Below, piece after piece: positions 9,490 to 17,799 of a DNA stretch of 64,000 nt. The position numbers were made by a program, and so were the translations under genes. The stretch's first letter is position 1. Each line of letters begins with the position of its first letter. This DNA comes from Ichthyophis bannanicus (taxonomy: Eukaryota; Chordata; Amphibia; Gymnophiona; Ichthyophiidae). Location: contig CM066031.1 of the NCBI GenBank assembly GCA_033557465.1, forward strand, positions 174,995,043-175,059,042, in the 5' to 3' direction. A model generated the notes under the pieces. That model worked only from the letters and a program-made list of their open reading frames with translations. It did not search any database and was not told where the DNA came from.

Positions 9490-11064
9490 TCAACATTGAG
9501 GCATTGCGGCGGAATCTTCGGGGCTATGATCCAAAGAAAGCACATTGGTTGCTCGACAGTTTCACATATGGTTTTTCTATTCTATACAGCGGCCCACCAG
9601 GCCCACAGGGAGCAGGGAACTTGAAATCTGCACTGGAGTAGAAGGAGGTGGTCCAGAAGAAGCTTGATAAGGAACAGGTGCTGGGTAGGATAGAAGGCCC
9701 ATTTGTGAGTAAAACTCTGCCCGACTTAATAGTGTCCCTGCTAGGTCTAGTCCCAAAAAAGGAGCCAGGCGAGTACCAGCTCATTCACCATTTATCATTC
9801 CCAAATGGGGCATCCATAAATGACCACCTCGATCATGTGGCATGCTTGGTAAAGTATGCATCGGTGGACCAAGCACTGGAGTTGCTCCGGGGCTTGGGGG
9901 GAGAGTCCTGGATGGCAAAAACCAATGTGGAGGCTGCCTTCAGGCTGCTCCCAATACATCCAGACTGCTTCTACCTGCTGGGCCTGAGGTTTGAGGAGCG
10001 ATACTATGTAGACAAATGCCTCACAATGGGGCATGCAATATCATGTGCCTATTTCGAGGAGTTCAGCTTGGCTCTGCAATGGATCGTTGAGAGGGGATTG
10101 TGCCAGGGCAGGATTATACACTGTTTGGATGACTTTCTGCTCATGTCCCAGAACAGGCAGGGCTGCCAGAACCTTTTGGGCACCTTCCAGGAGAAGGCAG
10201 GGAGTTAGGGATGTTGCTAGTCCCTAATAAGACTGAAGGGCCAGAGCAGTGTCTTTCTTTTTTGGGGATAGAAATAGACACTAGAGAAATGGTGACGTGA
10301 GTGCCAGCTGATAAGGTGGCGGCCTTGAAGGCGGCAATTCAGGCAGTGGTGGTTGCATGGAAGGTAACTCTGAGGTAGATGCAATCCCTGATGGGCCACC
10401 TGAACTTTGCATCAGGGTGATGGCCATCGGTCGGGCATTCATACGGAGGCTGGCGGATGCAACAAAGGGCATCCGCCAGAAGCACCATTTCATTAGGGTC
10501 ACCACATCCCTGAGGGAAGACCTGGCAGTGTGGCAATGGTTACTGTTGCACTACAATGGCAGGAATATATAGAAGGTGCCGGCCACATGCAACAAGGAAC
10601 TGGAGTTATTCACTGACGTGGCTGGAGGGGTGGGTTTTGGAATCTACTTCAAAGGGCACGAGCACTGGCCAGTGGAGTGGCACCAGCGGGGCGTGACCAG
10701 GGACATTACATTCCTGGAGATGTTCCCCATCATCATAGCCATGACTATGTGGAAGCGGCTATTCACCAACAGGAGAATAGTTTTTCGTATGGACAATGCG
10801 GCAGTGGTGTTCGCCATCAATAAACAAACAGCAAGGGTGGGGAGGGTAATGCAGCTATTTAGAAGACTGGTGCTGTTGAGCCTAGAATTGAATGCATTCA
10901 TTACGGCCTGGCATGTACCAGGGGAAAGTAATGCATTGGTTGATACTCTTTCACATTTCCAGCTCCAGTGGTTCCAGCAGCTGGCCCCGAATGCAGTGCC
11001 ACAGGCAGTCCGCATGCCAGAGGAGATGTGGAATCTTGGACACGGAGCACTGGCAGACTGCTGA
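9490..11064 (+). pseudogene. DIRS/Ngaro reverse transcriptase and RNase H
   Basis: The RT frame is readable from about 9,490 (YDPKKAHWLLDSF) and shows LGLVPKKEPGEY, AAFRLLPIHPD, DKCLTMGHAISC and the catalytic LDD in CLDDFLL (10,118-10,140). A stop at 10,206 and further breaks follow, but the thumb motif LGIEID is seen at about 10,262. RNase H follows (10,594-11,000) with acidic residues in LFTDVAGG, FLEMFP, RMDNAAV and NALVDTLSHF, the usual D-E-D-D set. The protein would make DNA from element RNA. Frame breaks at about 10,206 and 10,570 make this copy inactive. Confidence 0.88.
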
Positions 11065-11189
11065 TGGCATCACTGTTGGCTGCTACATGGAAGGTGTATG
11101 GGCACTCTTGGAATAGACTCCAGAGCTTCATGGAGCAGCGGGGAGCCAGCTGTGGGCAAGGGATTACAACTGGGCTGTTGCTTGAGTTC

Positions 11190-11935
11190 CTGATGCATTT
11201 ATAGGCCAAAGAGACATCAGTGAGGCAGGCCAGACTAGAGCTGGCAGGCATAGCCTTCTTTCTCAGGTTGGGGGGAGGCAAGGATATGACGAAAGAGTTT
11301 CTGGTCAGGAAGGTGATGGAGGGCTGGGCAAGGGAGGCAGTGGGATGGCCAGATGGCCACCGATCAGTCTCCCTTCCCATGCTGGGCGGGGTCATGCGAC
11401 AGGCGGCAGCTATCATGAGGGAGGAGTTTGAGGAGAAACTGTTCAGGCTGTCGGCCCTATTGAAGTTCTTTGGGGTCTTCCACATGGGCGAGGTTCTGCC
11501 TTGGTCAAGGGTGGACACAGCCGGCACAGCTATCCGGGTGGGTGATGTTGAGATCGTGGGAGACAGGATGCGCCTGTTCCTGGCCAGATCGAAGATGGAA
11601 CAGCTGGGAAAAGGGAAAACGTTATGGCTAAATGCTACAGCGGTCCGGGAACTTTGCCTGGTTGAAGCCCTGCGCTCGTACCTGAGAGTGCAGCCCCAAG
11701 TTGGGGACCACTACTCATGCATGCGGATGGGTCCTGTCTTTCACAGTACCAATTCAATATTATGTGGCTACGGGCAGTGAGGGCAGCAGGGTTCGACACC
11801 AAGGGGCTGACATTTTACTCATTTAGGATTGGAGCAGCCACTACAGCTCACGGGCTGAACCTGGAGTGGGGACAAATACAGGCCATCGGAAGGTGGGCTT
11901 CTGAACTGTATAAGCTGTACATTCGGTACCATTGA
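11190..11935 (+). pseudogene. DIRS/Ngaro tyrosine recombinase
   Basis: The open segment 11,220-11,780 and its out-of-frame continuation 11,717-11,935 cover a YR domain that would integrate circular element DNA. The C-terminal half reads FYSFRIGAATTA, IGRWAS and YKLYIR, which fit the R, H/W and nucleophile Y boxes. The first catalytic Arg box, usually FLRxGE, reads FHMGE here, and the His of the HxxR box appears as Tyr. Two catalytic positions therefore look changed besides the frameshift near 11,745. The copy is almost certainly dead. Confidence 0.82.
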
Positions 11936-11987
11936 CAGGTGGTGACGCTGCTCTCCTTCTTGCTCACTAGATCTCAGAGCGCTCTCA

Positions 11988-12531
11988 GTTTGGATTGTGG
12001 GACACTCCTATGTTTATTGGGGTGGGGCAAAGAGCAGCCAAACAACACTATGGCACACAGCTCGGCTCTCACCCCAACAGCGTCCATATACAGTGGATGG
12101 GTCAGAGAGGGATGTGGTGGGACCAACTGAGGCCTGCCCTCTCTGGACGGAGAAAGGTCTACTGCCAGCCAGACTTTGTGGTGCTCCACCTGAGTGGTAA
12201 TGATCTGGTGGCCCGGAAGGGCATCAATCTTATCATCTAGATCAAGATGGATGTGGCCTGGATACGTGCTGGGTTGGGGACAGGGATCATTTGGTCCCCC
12301 ATCATCCCTTGACTATGGTGGAGAGGTGCTGATCATCCGAAGGGCATCGAGAGAAGCAGGGGGAAGTTGAATAAAGAGGTTGGGAATTTTATGCAAGCAG
12401 TGGGAGGGCTGGTAGTGGTTCACCAGAGCATATTAGAAGGAGGTGAGACAGTGTACGCAGATGATGGGGTTCACTTAAATGAGAGTGGTATGGAGTTGTT
12501 CATAGAGGGTCTGCGGAGGGCCATCAGTTAA
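11988..12531 (+). pseudogene. SGNH-hydrolase (GDSL esterase-like) domain of the element
   Basis: A single frame with in-frame stops at 12,238 and about 12,310 encodes the hallmark blocks of SGNH hydrolases: IVGHSYVYWG (block I, nucleophile Ser), HLSGNDL (block III, Asn; 12,186-12,207) and DDGVHLNESG (block V, Asp/His; about 12,460-12,487). It starts about 50 bases after the recombinase stop and is on the same strand. Ngaro-type elements of vertebrates are known to carry such a domain; its job is not established. The downstream stop is at 12,529. Confidence 0.75.
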
Positions 12532-12614
12532 GTTCTAAGTATGGGGTGAGTCGGGCCGCCGGCCCTCCTGGTGGCGGGGCCTCATCAATAGAAGAGGAGG
12601 GGAGGGCCACCCCG

Positions 12615-12715
12615 TGAAAAGAAATGGGGGCTCAGGTACCAGTCTTCAGGTGCCTGAGCCCAGCAAAAAGGGGGGCTAGGTACCAGGGGATAGGGTGCCT
12701 GGCCCCAATTTACCA
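12615..12715 (+). repeat. Two tandem hairpin repeats near the DIRS 3' end
   Basis: GGGGGCTCAGGTACC...GGTGCCTGAGCCC is followed within 10 bases by GGGGGGCTAGGTACC...GGTGCCTGGCCCC. Each folds into a hairpin of about 12-13 bp and the two are direct repeats of each other. A partial third unit (GGGGCCACCCGGGCACC) starts at about 12,721. They may belong to the terminal repeat system or to RNA 3'-end formation of this element. Confidence 0.65.
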
Positions 12716-13000
12716 TAATCAGGGGCCACCCGGGCACCAACACGGGGCAGTTGGTGATGGGTAGGTAGAGGGGGGCGGCAACCCTGGCCACGGGGCAGCC
12801 GGGGCAGCCAAACCTGTCAGCTGAGACAGAGGTGCCATCCATATTAGTTAGTCTAAGGTCTGGGTATTCATTATTCGGTCATTGTTTATTCACTGTTGAT
12901 ATACAAAATGCATAGCGTTGCCATGATTGTGTTTATTTGTATCCTAAAAGGCCCACTAATAAAGCTGTTTAGAAAACAAAACAAGAGTCTGTCCTTGCAG

Positions 13001-13207
13001 GTAAGGGGAAAAGGGGTGGGGGCAGGGGGGTAAGGGTATGGGCACTGGGCTCGAAGCCATTCCGGCGTGCTGGGGGTCATGCAAATAGTCATTTTGGAAT
13101 TAAATTTATAAAGATCCATGTAAATTTGCATGTCTTGAATGGACATAAGTTATGTATTTTCAGTGACTTAAGTGCATGGATGGGCCAGTGCCTATTCTAT
13201 TATAAAT
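13001..13207. other. No recognisable feature
   Basis: Short spacer between the DIRS-type element and the next SINE, with purine-rich and AT-rich parts. Confidence 0.4.
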
Positions 13208-13437
13208 GGAGTGGAGGAGTAATCTAGTGTTTAGAGCAATGTCCTCTGATCAGAGATCAGGGTTTGAATTCCACTTGCACTCTTCATGGATTTCGACATT
13301 GCTTAACTCTCCATTGCCTCAGATACAAACTTAGATTATAAACTCTTGGGGGAAAGAGAAAAACCTATTGTACCTGATTGTAAGTAATCTTGAACTACTT
13401 CTAGAAAGGCATGAGTTAAAATAAAATGAATAAATGT
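13208..13437 (+). repeat. tRNA-derived SINE with L2-like tail
   Basis: Starts GGAGTGGAGGAGTAATCTAG (A-box region), has a B box GGGTTTGAATTCC at about 13,260, the body motif TGCTTAACTCTCCATTGCCTC, then CCTATTGTACCTGATTGTAA...CTTGAACTAC and an AATAAA-rich end. The 3' part resembles L2-type tails, so L2 reverse transcriptase is the likely mobiliser. Confidence 0.8.
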
Positions 13438-13679
13438 GTGACAGGGAGTACACTTATGGTGTGGCATGCACAGGGCTAGAGTGTGGGTGGCACACATACA
13501 GAAGTTATAAAAGGCTGTTGCAACTGCTCACTGCTAGGTTTAATCCACATTTTTGAACATTTGTTATGTTAGGTATGTCAAGTTGATGTCAATTTCTGCC
13601 AACCCTGTGGATAGTTGTCCATGCTGTGACTATACGAGGTGTGATCAAAAGGTATCGAGACCGGTTGTATAGCTATTGT

Positions 13680-14012
13680 CGTGAGCCCTCTCTGTGCACC
13701 TGCCGGTAAAACAAGGTACTGCACTGGGCCTCAGTGTAACTGGCCTTCTGGTAGTTGTAGTTGCTGCCAGTTACAAATTAGTCGTGGAAAACCGATGTAA
13801 GGTTAAATAGGGCTTTATTTCCCTTTCCCAATAGGATATCTCAATATGTACAAAAATAAAGAAACATAACCCTTCTTGGGTATAACAGAAAGAAAACTAA
13901 CAAAAATGGCTTTCTTTCAGCTTCTTAACAAAACAAAATATATTCAAAACACAGACCTGTAGCAGCCAGGAATAAGGCCTTCCCTTCACCTTGTCAGGCT
14001 TCTTATTCCTCT
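13680..14012 (-). other. 3' region of element B
   Basis: Reading the minus strand, sequence after the stop of the 358-aa ORF leads to AATAAAGCCCTATTT and then GTAACTGGCAGCAACTAC and CAGTTACACTGAGGCCC before the mariner left end. The poly(A) block is shared with element A. The exact junction with mariner DNA is not resolved but lies near 13,680. Confidence 0.4.
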
Positions 14013-15089
14013 CTATCTCAATGAGACTATGTTGTCTGCCAAAGAAAGGCTACAGTCCATTTGTTCAATGGTATCTTCTGTTATAGATGTCTCATATTGC
14101 ATAGGTTCCTCAACAGGAATTGACACCTCTTTATCTTCCTCCTGTGGAAGCTTGGCAAACAGTCCCTCCTGGCTGTGACATACTTTTCTTTCACTAGGGT
14201 AAAACTGTTTGCTGTTACCACATTTACTGAGGTTTTCCTGGTAAGAGCCTCCCCTCTGCTGATACCTGTTAGGCAAGTTAAAACATTCCCTTGCCCAGCT
14301 TTTAGAAGGAATTACTTCAGCTCTAGGCTCTGCTCTGTTTAGGACCCTGGAAACTGCTGGAGCTTCTAACGGCAGCCCTTCTGAAACTCTGTGTCTCACG
14401 TATCTCTCAGAGTGGTTTACTTCTGAAGGTAAAAAGCCTTTCTCTTTCTCTTGTGTATGATAAGGGTAAAGAAACTTCTCTGCTTCCCTTAAGCTGGCTT
14501 TGGATGGCTTCTGGACTTCCACAAACTGTCCTTTATAGCCAAGCCCTGTGCTTCCCCTTTTTGTACAAGAATAAAACTTCCTGGCTTGTACCTTTTTCCT
14601 TCTGGCTCTGTTCCAATCTGGGCTGTTATATTCACTCCCACTTTCTGTGTCAAGCTGTCTGTACCTTTTATTCAAGTATTCACCGGACTCACTCAGACCT
14701 CCGTTCAGGCTTCCAAAGTGGTAATTAGACTTGCTCTCTTCACAGCTTCTCTCGTCCTCTCCATTCATCCAGCTCTTTCTATTTCTGTTTCCATTCAGAG
14801 ACCTAGGCTGTCTCTCCTTCAGAGTCTTATCCTGGTTCTGGTTCTGAGTCCTATCCTGGGTCTGGTTCACTGCTTGTGAGCTGAGCTTATCTAGGTGTTT
14901 CCTAGCTGCACCACCCCCCAGCTGATTAGAGTCAGGTGAGAATCTCCTGGTTTCTCTCCTGGCTGGGTGTGTCTCCCTAGCTCGTGACCTCACTTGCTTA
15001 CGTTGCCCATGGCAACTTTCTATCATGTGCTCTCCCCAAACGTTAGTATTTTCTTGAACTGCAATTTCATCTGTATCCACAGGGGTCAC
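14013..15089 (-). CDS. Gag-like or hypothetical repeat protein, 358 aa (element B)
   Basis: An uninterrupted ORF inside the mariner. I do not recognise it. It is very hydrophilic, rich in Arg, Ser, Glu, Gln and Asn, with Asn/Gln repeats around residues 75-95, no membrane segment and no enzymatic motif. The end is acidic, with EEPMQYE and QMDCSLSL. Its layout, the acidic C-terminus and the downstream GGGAAATAAAGCCCTATTT block (about 13,810-13,835) match element A at 1-1,220, so I infer the same family. An open frame of this length in otherwise broken repeats suggests a fairly young insertion. It could be the gag of an LTR-type element, but no LTR pair is shown. Confidence 0.45.
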   Translation of the reverse strand: MTPVDTDEIAVQENTNVWGEHMIESCHGQRKQVRSRARETHPARRETRRFSPDSNQLGGGAARKHLDKLSSQAVNQTQDRTQNQNQDKTLKERQPRSLNGNRNRKSWMNGEDERSCEESKSNYHFGSLNGGLSESGEYLNKRYRQLDTESGSEYNSPDWNRARRKKVQARKFYSCTKRGSTGLGYKGQFVEVQKPSKASLREAEKFLYPYHTQEKEKGFLPSEVNHSERYVRHRVSEGLPLEAPAVSRVLNRAEPRAEVIPSKSWARECFNLPNRYQQRGGSYQENLSKCGNSKQFYPSERKVCHSQEGLFAKLPQEEDKEVSIPVEEPMQYETSITEDTIEQMDCSLSLADNIVSLR

Positions 15090-15256
15090 TAATGAGTCTG
15101 CTCTGTGACACTATATATAACAATACGTCACACCATGATGCTATTAAGCATGCAGTTACCTAGCTATGTGCTCTGCATGTGCAGAGTGTAGTATGGCTGC
15201 AGCATACCTGTTCTTTCTTTATTCACATGCAGGCTCATTCCATCCTGGATGTACAC

Positions 15257-15577
15257 CCCCTCTCTATGTCCGGTTTGACCGGACATACAGAGGGGGTCGC
15301 GATTCTGATCCCGTGGGGCACGTCTAGTCCAGTGGGATCAGAATCACAATCAGTCCTGTATGTGCAGGCCAGGACTGCGATTCAGCCTGGCCTGCATGTA
15401 CATGACAAGCCTGACTAACTCAGTCAAGGCTTTTAAATGGAACCGCGGCACCATGGCATCCGGTTGCTATGGCACCACGGCTCCATTTAAAAAACGCGAT
15501 TATGGCTACTGGAATACAAAGTTGATTTTCCCGCAGCCCGACCCCTGATCAGGCCTCCTAAGGCCAGGGTTGGGCTG
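15257..15577. repeat. Hairpin-rich island II (five consecutive inverted repeats)
   Basis: Five hairpins stand one after another: CCCCCTCTCTATGTCCGGT/ACCGGACATACAGAGGGGG (15,257-15,297, one mismatch), GATTCTGATCCC/GGGATCAGAATC (about 15,301-15,343), TGTATGTGCAGGCCAGG/CCTGGCCTGCATGTACA (about 15,357-15,402), a TTTTAAATGGA-CCG/CGG-TCCATTTAAAA arm pair (about 15,430-15,492) and CAGCCCGACCC/GGGTTGGGCTG (about 15,534-15,578). They lie inside the mariner, upstream of element B. Some arms carry compensating-looking changes. Function unknown. Confidence 0.75.
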
Positions 15578-15844
15578 TGGGGAATGACCTTTTGTTCACC
15601 CCTGCCCCATCTGCGCCCCTGGCATGAAAAAAAAATGTCCCGGGAAGTTATTGCCCCCACAAGTCTCCAGCCCTGGACGTACATGGCAGACTTTAGAATC
15701 GGCCCTATACGTTCAGAGCCGGCAACAGCCCGCCCAGACTCCACCCCCAAACTGTCCCTTCCCCAACCCCCATCTTACTTCCCCGCATAACCCACTATTC
15801 ATGGCACAGAATCGGGCCATGATGTTTGGTATCATGTAAAAGCA

Positions 15845-16850
15845 GTTTGTCAGATTTATGATGAGTGAAAAAATTGAACAGCAAATTTGGAGATTCGTAT
15901 AAAGGGACTTATGACAAGTTACAGCACGTGTATGGCAATGAATGCATGAGTCGTGATCAAGTTTATGGCTGGTACAAATGCTTTCAAAAGGACTGCCAAA
16001 GTGTTGACAGGGACAAATGTTCTGAAAGGCCATCCATGAGCAGGAATGAAGACAAAATTGAAGCAGTGCATGCCGCAATATGCTCAAATCATTGATTGGC
16101 TATCTGGGAGTTTGCTGAAGATATGGACATTAGTTTTGAGTCAGTACAGTTCATCCTTACTGTTGATTTGGAGATAAGACATGTGGCTGCAAAATTCATG
16201 CAGAAAACTCTGTCCCCTGATCAAAAAGAAGATTAACCAGGGAGTTGTTGGAATGCATTGAAAATGACTCAGATTTCATCAAAAAGATTATTACTGGTGA
16301 TGAATCATGGGTTTATGGTTATGATCTGGAAAATAAGGCTCAATCCTCACAACAGAAGACTCCAAACTCTCCCAGACCCAAGAAAGCCTGCCAAGTGAGG
16401 AGCAATGTCAAGGTTATGCTCACAGTTTTCTTTAAATACCAGGGTAATGTTCATCATGAGTATGCTCCAAAAGGTCGAACCATTAATACGGAGTTCATTT
16501 GAGAGATGCAGCTCATTGTAAGAGGCCAGAGTTGCACAGGAATGATGAATGGTTTCTTCATCATGATAATGCCCCAGTTCACACATCACATCTTGTCCTG
16601 CAGTTCTTGGCCAAACACCAAATCAAGCAAGTCTGTCAGCCTCCGTACTCACCTGATCATCACACCCTGTGACTTTTTCTTGTTTCCAAAACTGAAATTA
16701 CCACTGAAAGGATGAAGATTTGACGACTTGGAGACCATTAAGCTAAATTTGACACAGCAGCTTTACAGCATAACGAAAGAGGCATTTCAAAATTGTTTTC
16801 AGTAGTAGCAGGAACACTGGAGGAAGTATAACTACTTTGAAGGAGACTGA
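15845..16850 (+). pseudogene. Mariner transposase pseudogene
   Basis: The readable frames give a mariner transposase in order: MSEKIEQ start region (about 15,861), helix-turn-helix part with KLQHVYGNECMS and GWYKCFQKD, then SVDRDKCSERPS, the catalytic segment TGDESWVYGYD (first Asp, about 16,290), SPRPKKACQVRS, HHEYAPKG, and a later block with HHDNAPVHTSH (second Asp) and CDFFLFPKLK (third Asp position). It matches the lineage that also gave rise to GVQW3-like vertebrate proteins. Several frameshifts and stops disable it. A complete enzyme would cut and paste elements with the TIRs at 13,635 and 16,920. Confidence 0.88.
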
Positions 16851-16922
16851 GTGCAATATCTGTCAGTTTTATACTTCTTGTGTTATTGTACAAGTCTCGA
16901 TACTTTTTGATCGCACCTCGTA

Positions 16923-17508
16923 ACCTAGGTTTTCTTGACAAGGTTACACTCGAATTTTATAAAGAAAAGTGGGTACTTGCTCTTCTTTATAAATAGACTT
17001 TAGATAGGCACATTCTGGGTGCCTAAAACTAACTGCCCATTTATAAAAATTACACCGTTTTGTGAGCAATAATCAAAACAAAAAAAAATGATGCCAAGCT
17101 CTACGCATTTTATGAAGAATATATTTTTTAACGTGGAATAGTGAGAATTATTGTGCTGCCATTTATTTGATTTGCTTTTTAAAGTGTGTGACAGAATGTA
17201 ATTGGGCACTATTATACTCAACAGTGAGCCCATTACTGCAGATGCTTTCTGCAGTGAGCAGCTACATTTATTTTGTTGCTCTAATTAATAAGTAGAGATG
17301 GCTTGACACAAAACCGGGGTCCTTCTGCCATTGCCACTTTAAGTGTTGGATTTTACAACTCATTGTATATTATGTTCTTTTCTTTTATCATCATTTATCA
17401 TCATCATCATTTATTTCACTCTTTTCCCATTAAAAACTGCAAAATGTTACAAGTTTAGAATCTGTATCAATATGCAGATTTTTTCTGAGATACATGATAT
17501 TATAGAAA
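16923..17508. other. Old MITE-like remnant and simple repeat
   Basis: Contains AAAGTGGGTACTTGCTC (shared with about 5,968) and CCCATTTATAAAAATTACACC, suggesting an old MITE. A short (ATC)n/(CAT)n microsatellite lies at about 17,388-17,412. No genes are visible. Confidence 0.45.
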
Positions 17509-17799
17509 TTGCAAAATGACTTGGTTGCACAAATACTGTTTATTAGATATATTCAAATTTATCCTAATATTAACCTGCTCCCTTTTTCAAACCAAAGCAA
17601 CAAGATTGGGGAGAGGCAATTGCAGCTAAAATCCTTTGGAGTTCAGGTTGAGATTTTGTATTCTTGGATCCTCATGGACCTCAGTAGCATAATGGAGAAC
17701 TGGAAACCACTCCATCACAGAAGCCACAGAAGCTCCACACAAAAAGACTGCAAGAACCCAAAGAATACACCAATCATCCTGGTATTCTAATGAAAATAG

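Larger units (their letters stand above)
8300..13000 (+). mobile_element. DIRS/Ngaro-type tyrosine recombinase retrotransposon
   Basis: Domains run in one direction: gag with a CCCH finger, DIRS-like reverse transcriptase, RNase H, tyrosine recombinase, then an SGNH-hydrolase domain. This order, and the hydrolase, fits Ngaro-type elements of the DIRS order. The 5' flank has a short ACTGG...CCAGT hairpin (about 8,316-8,331) and a GGATAAAAGG motif near 8,411. The 3' side has two tandem hairpins (12,620-12,710) and AATAAA at about 12,958. I could not find the split direct repeats expected at intact ends, so the exact ends are uncertain. Several stops and shifts make it defective. Confidence 0.85.
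13635..16920 (+). mobile_element. Mariner transposon with about 2 kb of inserted DNA
   Basis: Terminal inverted repeats start CGAGGTGTGATCAAAA at 13,635 and end TTTTTGATCGCACCTCG at 16,920. The arms match over about 27 bp with two mismatches. Both ends abut TA, the mariner target duplication (13,633-13,634 and 16,921-16,922). A broken transposase gene lies at the right. Mariners are normally about 1.3 kb; this one spans 3.3 kb because DNA was inserted between about 13,680 and 15,800. The insert holds a gag-like ORF (minus strand) and hairpin island II. Confidence 0.9.

Noticed and set aside
11988..12531. The SGNH domain as a host esterase gene
   Set aside because: It lies directly after the recombinase of the retrotransposon, has stops, and such domains are known in Ngaro-type elements.
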